This document shows, one piece after another, positions 42,435 through 50,605 of a DNA stretch of 64,000 nt. Origin of the DNA: Agromyces albus (GTDB lineage: Bacteria > Actinomycetota > Actinomycetes > Actinomycetales > Microbacteriaceae); NCBI RefSeq assembly GCF_004134825.1, contig NZ_SDPN01000009.1, forward strand, positions 1-64,000. The letters run 5' to 3'. Both the position numbers and the translations under genes were made by a program. Below the pieces are notes generated by a model. The model did no database searches, was not told the origin of the DNA, and was given only the letters and a program-made list of their open reading frames with translations. How positions within the stretch are numbered: the stretch's first letter is position 1; every line of letters starts with the position of its first letter.

Positions 42435-42460
42435 CGGGTGGGGGCGCGAGCCCCCACCCG
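42435..42460 (+). other. Intercistronic hairpin between binding protein and permease genes
   Basis: CGGGTGGGGGC and GCCCCCACCCG form a perfect 11-pair stem closed by a GCGA tetraloop, starting 14 bases after the binding-protein stop. No T-run follows, so it more likely stabilises the 5' message or partly terminates than ends the operon. Confidence 0.75.
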
Positions 42461-42476
42461 ACCGGAACGGAGAACC

Positions 42477-43427
42477 ATGTCCATCACCCTGCCCAAGCCG
42501 GCGGCGCGATACCGGCCCCCCGCGCCGCTCGGCGGCCGCCGCGCCGGCCCACGGCGTTCTCGGCGCAGCATCCTCGCCCTGCTGTTCCTCGCTCCGGCGC
42601 TCGTGCTGCTCGGGGCCTTCGTCGCCTGGCCGATGCTCTCGGCGTTCCGCCTCTCGTTCACCGATTCGAGCGGGTTCGGCCGTGAGAGCTGGATCGGCCT
42701 CGACAACTACACGAGAGTCTTCACCGACCCGGCGGTGCTCCGGGCGCTCGGCAACACCGCGCTCTACGCCGGCCTCTTCACGCCGACCGCGGTGATCGTC
42801 GCGCTCGTGCTCGCGCTTGCCCTGAATCATCCCCGCCTCCCCTTGCGCGGCGCATTCCGCACGGCGCTGTTCCTGCCGTTCGTCGTGTCGCTCGCGGTCG
42901 CCGCGTTCGCCTGGTCGTACCTGCTCGACCCGCAGATCGGGCTGCTCAACTACTGGCTGCGCGGTGCCGGGATCCAGCTCGGCAACGTGCTGCAGGACCC
43001 CGCCCTCGCCATGCCGACCGTCGCGCTCGTGGCGGTCTGGAAGAACTTCGGCTTCTACATGGTCATCTTCATCGCGGGCCTGCAGGAGATCCCGGGAAGC
43101 ATCCGAGAGGCAGCCGTCGTCGACGGCGCGAACGCCTGGCAGCGACTCGTGCACATCACCCTGCCGATGTTGAGCAACACCTTCGCCTTCGTGCTCATCG
43201 TCGCCCTCATCGCCGCGTTGCAGGCGTTCGACCAGATCTACGTCATGACCGGCGGTGGTCCGTTCGGTTCCACGCAGACGATCGTCATGGAGATCTACGA
43301 GTCGGGCTTCCGCGAACTCGAACTCGGCTTCGCCTCCGCGTTGTCGTACGTGCTGCTGGCGATCACGCTGCTGCTCAGCCTCGTGCAGTTCGTCTTCTTC
43401 GGCCGACGAGAGCGGGATGCACAATGA
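42477..43427 (+). CDS. Carbohydrate ABC transporter permease (MalF-like)
   Basis: A 316-residue CUT1 permease with a Pro/Arg-rich N-terminus and six helices. The EAA loop is GSIREAAVVDGANAWQRLVHITLPMLSNTFAFVLIVALI, and the family phrase FDQIYVMTGGGPFGSTQTIVMEIYE lies near the end. CGGAACGGAGA lies before the ATG at 42477, which is better supported than an in-frame GTG 13 codons upstream inside the hairpin. It ends overlapping the second permease by ATGA. Confidence 0.92.
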   Translation: MSITLPKPAARYRPPAPLGGRRAGPRRSRRSILALLFLAPALVLLGAFVAWPMLSAFRLSFTDSSGFGRESWIGLDNYTRVFTDPAVLRALGNTALYAGLFTPTAVIVALVLALALNHPRLPLRGAFRTALFLPFVVSLAVAAFAWSYLLDPQIGLLNYWLRGAGIQLGNVLQDPALAMPTVALVAVWKNFGFYMVIFIAGLQEIPGSIREAAVVDGANAWQRLVHITLPMLSNTFAFVLIVALIAALQAFDQIYVMTGGGPFGSTQTIVMEIYESGFRELELGFASALSYVLLAITLLLSLVQFVFFGRRERDAQ

Positions 43428-44275
43428 CCGCGACCGGCTTTCTCCGTCGCCCGCGTCGCGTGCACGCGGCATCCGTGATGCTCGTGATCGGCATGCTGCT
43501 CGCGGCTGCCGCGGCTCTCCTTCCGATCGCCATCATCGTGTTCACCGCCTTCAAGCCGATCGCCGAGGTGAATGCCTACCCGCCGACTCTCGTGCCGGGC
43601 CAGTGGACACTCGAGAACTTCTCGCGCATCTTCGACGAACTGCCCTTCGCACGGCTGATCCTGAACAGCATCGTCTTCGCCGGCGGAGTGACCCTGTTCG
43701 CGCTGGCGTTCGACTCGCTCGCCGCCTACGCGCTCGCGCGAATCGACTTCCGCGGCAGCCGGGTGCTGCTGATCGCGATCATCGCGAGCCTCATGATCCC
43801 GTTCCAGGCGACGCTGATTCCCATCTACCAACTCGTCGCCGACCTCGGCTGGGTCAACACCTTCGCCGGGCTCATCGCGCCTCGAGCCGCCGACGCCTTC
43901 GGCATCTTCTTCCTGCGCCAGTTCTTCCTCTCACTGCCGCGCGACCTCGACAACGCCGCGCGCATCGACGGTGCGAGCGAGTTCCGGATCTTCCGCAGCG
44001 TCATCCTGCCGAACGCGGTGCCTGCACTGCTCACGCTCGGCATCTTCACGTTCGTCAACAACTGGAACGACCTGCTCTGGCCGCTCGTGTTCACGACCGA
44101 CGCCGAGATGGGCACGATCACCTCGGGCCTCACACTCCTCACCGGGCCCGGCGGGATCATCCCGCAGGGCGTGATGATGGCGGGCTCGCTCATCGCGGTG
44201 CTGCCGCTCGCGGTGATGTTCTTGATGATCCAGCGACGCTTCATCGAGAGCGTCGCGACGACGGGAATGAAGTAA
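43424..44275 (+). CDS. Carbohydrate ABC transporter permease (MalG-like)
   Basis: A 283-residue CUT1 permease with six helices. The EAA loop is DLDNAARIDGASEFRIFRSVILPNAVPALLTLGIFTFVNNWNDLLWPLVF. It starts by ATGA overlap with its partner permease and ends directly before the GTG of the glycosidase gene, without spacing. As in the other sugar importer here no ATPase gene is present, so a shared MsmK-like ATPase elsewhere in the genome is expected. Confidence 0.93.
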   Translation: MTATGFLRRPRRVHAASVMLVIGMLLAAAAALLPIAIIVFTAFKPIAEVNAYPPTLVPGQWTLENFSRIFDELPFARLILNSIVFAGGVTLFALAFDSLAAYALARIDFRGSRVLLIAIIASLMIPFQATLIPIYQLVADLGWVNTFAGLIAPRAADAFGIFFLRQFFLSLPRDLDNAARIDGASEFRIFRSVILPNAVPALLTLGIFTFVNNWNDLLWPLVFTTDAEMGTITSGLTLLTGPGGIIPQGVMMAGSLIAVLPLAVMFLMIQRRFIESVATTGMK

Positions 44276-45550
44276 GTGACGACGAAGGCTCAGTGGTGGA
44301 ATGACGGCCGGCTGCACTTCGGCGCGGGCATCGAGAACACGTTCGTGCCGCAGGCAGGGCCGGGGGAGCGGCCGATCGACGAGTACGAGCTCACCGAGCA
44401 CTACGAGCGCTGGCACGACGATCTCGCGCTCACGCAGTCGGTCGGCGCGGAGTTCCTCCGTTGGGGCATCCCGTGGCATCGGGTAAGCCCGGGGCCGGGT
44501 GTTTGGGACTGGGATTGGACCGACCGGGTGATGGCGCGCTTCGGCGAGCTCGGCGTGCGCCCGATCGTCGACCTCCTGCACTACGGCACGCCACTCTGGC
44601 TCGACGACCAGTTCCTGCATCCCGACTATCCGAAACACGTCGCCGAGTTCGCGACGCGAGCCGCCGAGCGGTACTCGGATGTCGCCACCGACTGGACCCC
44701 CGTCAACGAGCCGATGATCCACGCGCTGTTCTGCGGCGAGTACGGGTACTGGCCTCCGTACGGCCGCGGCCCGGCCGGACTCGTGGCGGTGTCGGCGGCG
44801 CTCGCCCGCGGCTTCGTCGAGACCCAGCGTGGCATCGCCGACGTGCAAGCCGATGCGACGTTCGTCCACGTGGATGCCTCGCTGCGATATGTCGGCGACA
44901 TCGATGCGCCGGAGCACCGCGCGGAGGCACGGCGACTCAGTGAACAGGCGTTCCTCGTGGAGGATCTCGTGACGGGCCGGGTCGGCGAGGGTCATCCGCT
45001 CGCACCGATGCTCACCGGGCACGGTGTCGGCGATGACGAGCTCGCGTGGTTCGCCGACCACGCGGTCGCGCCAGATGTCATGGGCGTGAACTACTACCCG
45101 CGGCATTCCACCGAGGTCTTCGAGGCGGGCGTCCACCACAGCGGCGGGTTCGCCGATCCGCGGCCGACGCGAGACGACGGCACTGCGGGGCTGACCGAGA
45201 TGCTCCGCCTGTATGCCGACCGGTACGGTGCGCCCGTCATGGTCACCGAGACCTGCGTGACCGGAAGCCCGGCCGAGCGAATCGAATGGCTGGAGACATC
45301 CGTCGCCGCGGTCGAGCGCATTCGCGCGAGCGGCGTCGACGTCGTCGGCTACACGTGGTGGCCCCTCTTCGACATGATCGAGTGGACCTACCGCCACTCG
45401 ACCGAGCCACCCATGGCGCATCGACTGACGATGGGCCTCTTCGACCTCGTCGAGACGCCGACCGGGCTCGAACGACGCCGCAATCCCGTCGCCGCCCGAT
45501 TCGAAGCGCATGCGCGGGTGGCGCGCCGCGCCTACGCGCGGCTCGAGTAG
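44276..45550 (+). CDS. Glycoside hydrolase family 1 enzyme (beta-glucosidase-like)
   Basis: A 424-residue cytoplasmic GH1-type retaining glycosidase. Conserved pieces are FLRWGIPWHRVSPGPGVWDWDW, RPIVDLLHYGTPLWLDD and DWTPVNEPM, which holds the acid/base Glu145. The nucleophile Glu325 is in VMVTETC, where most GH1 enzymes have TENG, so Asn and Gly are replaced. It is shorter than typical GH1 members (about 450 residues). GTG 44276 abuts the permease stop. It probably cleaves the imported glycoside inside the cell; GH1 members with such divergence could also act on rhamnosyl or phenolic glycosides. Confidence 0.85.
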   Translation: MTTKAQWWNDGRLHFGAGIENTFVPQAGPGERPIDEYELTEHYERWHDDLALTQSVGAEFLRWGIPWHRVSPGPGVWDWDWTDRVMARFGELGVRPIVDLLHYGTPLWLDDQFLHPDYPKHVAEFATRAAERYSDVATDWTPVNEPMIHALFCGEYGYWPPYGRGPAGLVAVSAALARGFVETQRGIADVQADATFVHVDASLRYVGDIDAPEHRAEARRLSEQAFLVEDLVTGRVGEGHPLAPMLTGHGVGDDELAWFADHAVAPDVMGVNYYPRHSTEVFEAGVHHSGGFADPRPTRDDGTAGLTEMLRLYADRYGAPVMVTETCVTGSPAERIEWLETSVAAVERIRASGVDVVGYTWWPLFDMIEWTYRHSTEPPMAHRLTMGLFDLVETPTGLERRRNPVAARFEAHARVARRAYARLE

Positions 45551-45569
45551 CGTGCGGACATCGCGAAAC

Positions 45570-45601
45570 GCGCCTGCCTCCCCGCGCGGGGAGACAGGCG
45601 C
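45570..45601. terminator. Bidirectional terminator between GH1 and GH5 genes
   Basis: GCGCCTG-C-CTCCCC pairs with GGGGAG-A-CAGGCGC around GCGC, a 13-pair stem with one mismatch. It lies between convergent stops at 45550 and 45622 and is followed by TTCAGT. Confidence 0.8.
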
Positions 45602-45621
45602 GCTTCAGTAGCAGCCGAACG

Positions 45622-47028
45622 CTATCCGCGAGTCCACTGCTGGGTCGTGGCGGTCGCATCGCATGCCGCGAGCGCCAGGCCCCACTCGTTCTCGGGGGTC
45701 GCGAGGCACAGGCCGGCATCCGCGACGCTGCTGATCGTGAGGTCGGCGTTGAGCTCCCACTGCTGCTCGGGCGTGCCGGTGCAGTCGGCGATCATCAGCC
45801 GACTGCCGGCGACGACTCCATCGACGGGCGCGACGCACAGGTTGCCGTAGACGGTGAGCTCGCGCTCGGCCGTCCAGTTGAACGACTGGTTCCCGCCGCC
45901 GTTGCAGTACCAGAGCCCGAGGGTGGTACCGGTCGTGGTCGAGAATCCCGGGACGTCGACGCACACGCCGTGCTTCACGCTCACGAGCGGCTCGCCGGGA
46001 GGAGCGGGGGGCAGGTCGTTGAGCTGCTCCTCCTTCAGGAGTCCCCAGCCCCACTGGATCTGCGCGAGGCCCGACTCGTTGGTCACCTCGAGACCGCCAT
46101 CCGCGGTCAAGGTCGTCAGCGTGTAGGCGTCGTTCGTGCGCAGACCCGGCCAGTACACGAGGCCGATGCCTTGGTCGCGGGCCACCTCGGTGAGCGCGCC
46201 GAGGTACGACGTGTAGACGTCGCCCTCATGGTTGCCGTAGTTGAGGCCCGTGGTCATGGGTGAACCCGCCTCGGAGACGACGGTGCGCCATCCGTATTCG
46301 CCGATCCGGGGCAGCAGGTTCTGCTTCCACTCGTCTTCGGTGGTGTGGTCGTCCCAGAACCCGTAGAAGTGCAGTGACAGCAGCGTGCCCTCGAGCTCTT
46401 CGGCGGCGCCGACGCCGGTGACGTCATCGTTGTAGCCGGTGCCCGAGATGATCACGCGCTTGCGCCGGACGTCGCTGTGGTCGTCGAGCCACCCAGAGGT
46501 GAGGGAGACCCATTCGTCGAGGGTGTAGCCGAACGGTTCGTTCATCGGCTCGAAGTACACCTGGGGGTTCTGGCCGTACGCCGCGACCACGGTGTCCCAC
46601 ATGGCGTCGAATGCAGCCGGGTCGTCGGCCCGGCCGTCCTTGGCGTTGTCGGCCTCCCAGTAGCTCAGGATGACCTTGAAGCCGTGCCGGGTGGCGGCGT
46701 CGATGGCACCCTGGTAGGACTCCCACCAGTCGGTGCCGACGCTCGAGGGATTGATAGGGAGCCGCACGGTGTTGGCGCTGACTTCCTTGCGGAACTCCAG
46801 GAGGATGTCCGACGCCTTGGCGTAGGTGGTTCGGTAGTCGTCGCCGGTGTCGAGCCCGGAGGGCACGACCTCGTCGTCGGCGTAGTTGTCGCGAGGGTCG
46901 GCCCAGTTGACTCCGCGGAACTCACTCGTGCCGGCGGGGCCGGTCGAGGGGGCGGCGACTGCGGGGAGGGGAGCGGCCACCGCCGTGAGCAGGGCCGCCG
47001 CGAGGACGATGCCCGTTGGGTTTCTCAT
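45622..47028 (-). CDS. Secreted GH5-like glycosidase with ricin-type lectin domain
   Basis: A 468-residue exported enzyme. A signal peptide (about 1-25, ending AVAAPS) precedes a GH5-type cellulase barrel (about 33-325) with FRGVNWADPRDNYADDE, VYFEPMNEPFGY (acid/base Glu) and RTVVSEAGSPMTT (nucleophile Glu). The C-terminal 130 residues form a ricin B/CBM13 trefoil with repeated QxW motifs (NQSFNWT, EQQWEL, TQQWTRG) that bind galactose or xylan-type sugars. GGAGA precedes the ATG. It could supply oligosaccharides to the importers next door. An 18-base palindrome lies in its promoter region. Confidence 0.88.
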   Translation of the reverse strand: MRNPTGIVLAAALLTAVAAPLPAVAAPSTGPAGTSEFRGVNWADPRDNYADDEVVPSGLDTGDDYRTTYAKASDILLEFRKEVSANTVRLPINPSSVGTDWWESYQGAIDAATRHGFKVILSYWEADNAKDGRADDPAAFDAMWDTVVAAYGQNPQVYFEPMNEPFGYTLDEWVSLTSGWLDDHSDVRRKRVIISGTGYNDDVTGVGAAEELEGTLLSLHFYGFWDDHTTEDEWKQNLLPRIGEYGWRTVVSEAGSPMTTGLNYGNHEGDVYTSYLGALTEVARDQGIGLVYWPGLRTNDAYTLTTLTADGGLEVTNESGLAQIQWGWGLLKEEQLNDLPPAPPGEPLVSVKHGVCVDVPGFSTTTGTTLGLWYCNGGGNQSFNWTAERELTVYGNLCVAPVDGVVAGSRLMIADCTGTPEQQWELNADLTISSVADAGLCLATPENEWGLALAACDATATTQQWTRG

Positions 47029-47071
47029 CGGTCTCCAATCTTCGCGGGGCGTCGATGCGCCGCGATGTCAG

Positions 47072-47089
47072 GATGTTGACGTCAACATC
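47072..47089. promoter_or_regulatory. LacI-type operator upstream of the GH5 gene
   Basis: GATGTTGAC-GTCAACATC is a perfect 18-base palindrome with the central CG common to LacI-family operators, 44 bases upstream of the GH5 start. It differs from the TACAACGTT sites of the neighbouring operon, so another repressor is implied. Confidence 0.65.
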
Positions 47090-47171
47090 AGAGTCCCGAA
47101 GGTCTCACACCTTGGCCCCTCAGCGCAAGAGGTCTCGTCCGACCGTCCCGGATTGCGTCGGCAGCGATCGC

Positions 47172-47363
47172 TCACTCGGGCGTGAAGATGTCTTCGATCG
47201 AGCAGCCGAATGTCTGTGCAATGAGAAAGGCCAGGGGCAGCGACGGGTCGAATCGTCCTCGCTCGATCGAGATCACCGTCTGGCGTGAGACGCCGAGCGC
47301 TTTGGCCAGGTCGGCCTGCGTCCACTCGCGTTCCAGCCGGCGGGTCGCCAGGTCGTTGTTCAT
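47172..47363 (-). CDS. Small XRE/Cro-type helix-turn-helix regulator
   Basis: A 63-residue HTH_3 protein that is little more than the DNA-binding domain: LEREWTQADLAKALGVSRQTVISIERGRFDPSLPLAFLIAQTFGCSIEDIFTPE. It belongs to the YozG/PadR-neighbour style of mini-regulators that are coupled to small membrane proteins. The ATG overlaps the upstream membrane-protein gene by ATGA. A long dyad upstream of the pair is a likely binding site for it. Confidence 0.9.
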   Translation of the reverse strand: MNNDLATRRLEREWTQADLAKALGVSRQTVISIERGRFDPSLPLAFLIAQTFGCSIEDIFTPE

Positions 47364-47805
47364 CGCAGCGAGCGGCGACGGATCACGAAATAGCGCAGGC
47401 CGGCGTCGACCACGCTGAGACCGATGAGGGCCAGTAGAGCCGGCAGAGCGGGCACCTCGAACCCGCCGAGCATGAGCACGATGGATCCGATGATCGTCGC
47501 CACCAGCACATCGAGGAATGCGCCGGCACTCGCCTGCTTCAGCCAGAGCGACTCCACGCTCTCTGCGCCGCGGGCATCGCGAGTGACCGTGTGGTTCGAG
47601 ACGAAGATCTTCACGCCGAGTGAGAGCGCAGGGTAGGCGTGCACATCGCGCCGATGCCCGCGGCGAGCCAGAAGTCGTCGGGGTTCGTGGCACCCACGAG
47701 CAACGAGACGGCGATGGTCGCGACGGACGCGAACGCGCCGGCCAGCAGGTAGTGGGCGACCGGTGCGCGCCCCTTGCCCGGAGTGGGGCTCGGCACGTCG
47801 ATCAT
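47360..47805 (-). pseudogene. Small membrane protein gene, apparently frameshifted
   Basis: Two overlapping frames together read as one four-helix membrane protein. The first (from ATG 47805) gives MIDVPSPTPGKGRAPVAHYL and two helices, then breaks down into CTPTLRSHSA and stops at 47611. The second, one base out, continues YPALSLGVKIFVSNHTVTRDARGAESVESLWL and two more helices to 47360. A single missing base near 47644 explains it. It could also be two coupled genes, since a GTG (47644) starts the second frame. Function unknown; such proteins commonly pair with mini-XRE regulators. Confidence 0.6.
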
Positions 47806-47824
47806 CGTTCGCAGCCGTTCGATG

Positions 47825-47865
47825 TCAAGCTCACTTTACTCATGCAAGAAGTAAAGCACGCTTGA
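47825..47865. promoter_or_regulatory. Long dyad upstream of the XRE/membrane protein pair
   Basis: TCAAGC-TCA-CTTTACT and AGTAAAG-CAC-GCTTGA face each other across nine bases; 13 of 16 positions pair. It lies 20 bases upstream of the membrane-protein start, the natural site for autoregulation by the small XRE protein. Confidence 0.6.
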
Positions 47866-47939
47866 CTCGAGAATGCGAGAGCGGATGCCGCGCGGCCGGT
47901 GAGTGCGCGTGCCGCACCAACCGGCCGCGCCGCCGGCGA

Positions 47940-49040
47940 TCAGAACACGATCACGGGCTTGACGGTGATGCCGTGGTGCATGTCGTCCGCCGCGCGACCG
48001 ATCTCGTCGAGCGGGTAGCGCTTCTCGAGCCTCTCGAGCGGCAGCTTCCCCTCGGCGTGCAGTGCGATCAGGAGCGGGATGAGCGTCGCCGGGTCCGTGT
48101 CGCCCATCGTGACCCCGCGCAGCACCTTCCCCGACAGGATTCCCTGGATGTCGACGGGGATCTCGGTCCCGGGAGGCGGGGCGCCGCACACGAGCACCGT
48201 GCCGCGCACCGCGGCGGCATCGAGGGCTCCACGCGCGACCCTCGGGTTGCCCGTGGTGTCGAAGCTCAGGCTGACGCCGCGACCGCCGGTCAGCTCGGCG
48301 AGCCGCGCGCCGACGTCCTCGGTGCCGGCGTTGATCGTCGCCGTCGCGCCGAACTCCTCCGCGAGCCGCAGCCGCTCATCGACGAGATCGATCGCGATCA
48401 GCTGCGACGGATTCCGCTGCGCCGCCGCGATGACCGCCGACAGGCCGACGGCGCCGGCCCCGTAGACCGCGACGATGTCGCCCTCACCGGGATCGAGCAC
48501 GTTCCACATCGATCCGAAACCGGTGAGCACCCCGCAGCCGAGCGGGGCGAGCACGGTGAGATCTGCTCCCGCGTCGACTTTCACGGCCGAGCGCTCGTCG
48601 GCGATCGCGTACTGGCCGAACGACGACTGGCCGAAGAAGTGGCTCGCGACGGGCGTGCCGTTGCGCGTGACATCCGCAGAGCCCTCTGGACGGAGCATTC
48701 CCAGGAGGTTCCGCGGCAGCCAGGTCTCGCAGTAGGCCGGGTGCGCCGAGTCGCACGCCTCGCACGAGCCGCATGACGTGAAGCTCAGCAGCACCTTGTC
48801 GCCGACGGCGAGGCCCGTCACGCCCTCGCCGACCCGGTCGACGATGCCGGCGCCCTCGTGGCCGATGATCCCGGGCGAGGGGAAGGGGATCCCACCGGCG
48901 ATCACGCCGAGGTCGGTGTGGCACAGGCCGGAGGCCACGAGCCTGACGAGCACCTCCCCGGGCCCGGGGTCGGCGAACTCGACGTCAGTGACCAGAAGTT
49001 CGCCCGGCGCCTCGAGGACGGCGGCGCGTCCCGCCGTCAC
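47940..49040 (-). CDS. Zinc-dependent alcohol dehydrogenase
   Basis: A 366-residue medium-chain dehydrogenase. Catalytic zinc ligands are in GLCHTD and IGHEGAG, the structural zinc site in CGSCEACDSAHPAYC, and the NAD fold in VYGAGAVGLSAVIAAA followed by IDLVDERL. It resembles aryl-alcohol/class III-like enzymes that turn a primary alcohol into an aldehyde. The GTG at 49040 overlaps the aldehyde dehydrogenase stop by GTGA, so the two act in sequence: alcohol to aldehyde to acid. The substrate is unknown. Confidence 0.93.
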   Translation of the reverse strand: MTAGRAAVLEAPGELLVTDVEFADPGPGEVLVRLVASGLCHTDLGVIAGGIPFPSPGIIGHEGAGIVDRVGEGVTGLAVGDKVLLSFTSCGSCEACDSAHPAYCETWLPRNLLGMLRPEGSADVTRNGTPVASHFFGQSSFGQYAIADERSAVKVDAGADLTVLAPLGCGVLTGFGSMWNVLDPGEGDIVAVYGAGAVGLSAVIAAAQRNPSQLIAIDLVDERLRLAEEFGATATINAGTEDVGARLAELTGGRGVSLSFDTTGNPRVARGALDAAAVRGTVLVCGAPPPGTEIPVDIQGILSGKVLRGVTMGDTDPATLIPLLIALHAEGKLPLERLEKRYPLDEIGRAADDMHHGITVKPVIVF

Positions 49041-50530
49041 TGGGCGGCCCCCTGCTCGAGGTTGAACACGATCGAGTGCGAGCGCTGGTAGGAGGCCATC
49101 GCCTCTGGTCCCCCCTCGCGACCCCAGCCCGAGGCCTTGACCCCGCCGAACGGAGTGGCGGGGTCGAGCAGGGCCCAGCCGTTCACCCAGGTGATCCCCG
49201 CGTCGAGCCGCGCGGCGACGCGGTGGGCCTTTGCGAGATCCGAGGTCTGGATGCCGCTCGCGAGCCCGTAGCGCGTGGAGTTGGCGAGTTGGATCGCCTC
49301 CTCTTCGGTGTCGAATGGCTGCACGGTGAGCACCGGTCCGAAGACCTCCTCCGCCACAGCCTCGGCGTCGGCGGCAAGGTCGGCGAGCACCGTCGGAAGG
49401 AAGTAGAAGCCGTCGAGCTCGGCCTCTTCGCCTCCCGTGATCACCCGGGCGCCGTCCGCCTTCGCGCGGTCGACCATCGCCGCGACCTTCTTGAGCTGGG
49501 TCGCGCTCGCGAGCGGACCGATCACCGTCTCGGGATTCGTGATGTCGCCGAAGGGCACCTGCGGCACCGCCTCGGCGAGGATGCCGAGCACGACCTCGTA
49601 GATGGGACGTTCGACGAGGAGCCGGGGTCCCGCCATGCAGAACTGCCCGGTGTTGAAGACGAATGCGGCGATGACGGTGTGCATCGCCGTGTTGAGGTCG
49701 GCATCTGCGAAGAGGATGTTGGCGGCGTTGCCGCCGAGCTCCGCGGTGAACGGCTTGAGGGTGCTGCCCGCGAGCTGGGCCGCGTGCGCGCCGACCTCAG
49801 TCGAGCCGGTGAAGGCGACCTTGTCGACGCCCGGATGCGCGACGAGGTGATCGCCGATCGCGGCGCCCGAGCCGGTCACGACGTTGAAGACGCCGTCGGG
49901 CACGCCGGCTTCCTGCAGGATCTGCGCCATCAGCAGCGCGGTCAGCGGGGTATCGCTTGCCGGCTTGTGCACGACGGTGTTGCCGGCGATGAGCGCGGGG
50001 GCGATCTTCGTGCTCGACAGGATGAGCGGGAAGTTGAACGGGGTGATCGCCGCGACGACGCCGATCGGCTCGTGCTTGACATAGACGTGCGTCTGGCCGG
50101 TGCTCTCCCGCACCGAGCCGTCGAGGTGGTGCCCGAGGCTCGCGTAGTACTCGTACAGCTCGGCGGCGTTGTTGACATCGACGACCCGGGCGAAGGTGAT
50201 CGGCTTGCCGACGTTCGAGCTCTCCGCCTGGGCGAGCTCCTCGGAGCGCTCGCGCATGAGCGTGTAGGCGCGCTGCAGGATCCGCGCCCGTTCGCGACTG
50301 GACAACCCCGACCACACCCCCGAGTCGAACGCGGCGCGCGCGGCCGCGACCGCGGCATCCACATCGGCGGTCGTCGCCTTCGCGACCTCGGTGAGCTTCT
50401 TCCCGGTCGCGGGGGCGATCACGTCCATGCGGCCGCCGTCCGAGGCGTCCCGCCACTGCCCGCCGATGAACAGTCGTCCGGGCGGGGGAGCGGTGGTGGA
50501 TGCGGGGGTCTGGGTTTCAGTGAGGGTCAT
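49037..50530 (-). CDS. Aldehyde dehydrogenase
   Basis: A 497-residue NAD(P)-dependent aldehyde dehydrogenase. Key parts are the cofactor region ITPFNFPLILSSTKIAPALIAGNTVVHKPAS, the FTGSTEVGAHAAQLAG loop, the general-base Glu in TAELGGNAANILF and the nucleophilic Cys in NTGQFCMAGPRLL. Length and motifs fit the class 1/2 betaine/aromatic aldehyde group. It lies between an alpha/beta hydrolase (75 bases upstream) and an alcohol dehydrogenase (overlapping), a plausible pathway for an ester or alcohol. Confidence 0.95.
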   Translation of the reverse strand: MTLTETQTPASTTAPPPGRLFIGGQWRDASDGGRMDVIAPATGKKLTEVAKATTADVDAAVAAARAAFDSGVWSGLSSRERARILQRAYTLMRERSEELAQAESSNVGKPITFARVVDVNNAAELYEYYASLGHHLDGSVRESTGQTHVYVKHEPIGVVAAITPFNFPLILSSTKIAPALIAGNTVVHKPASDTPLTALLMAQILQEAGVPDGVFNVVTGSGAAIGDHLVAHPGVDKVAFTGSTEVGAHAAQLAGSTLKPFTAELGGNAANILFADADLNTAMHTVIAAFVFNTGQFCMAGPRLLVERPIYEVVLGILAEAVPQVPFGDITNPETVIGPLASATQLKKVAAMVDRAKADGARVITGGEEAELDGFYFLPTVLADLAADAEAVAEEVFGPVLTVQPFDTEEEAIQLANSTRYGLASGIQTSDLAKAHRVAARLDAGITWVNGWALLDPATPFGGVKASGWGREGGPEAMASYQRSHSIVFNLEQGAAQ

Positions 50531-50605
50531 CGTTCTGCTCTTCTCTGAGTGGTGGATGCGGTCGTGGGGGTGGTGGGTCTGGTGCCGGTTGTCCGACTGG
50601 GGCGG

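Noticed and set aside
41131..42795. Long Arg-rich frame on the plus strand overlapping the binding protein gene
   Set aside because: Composition is that of an out-of-frame translation of the real binding-protein and permease genes, which carry clear motifs.
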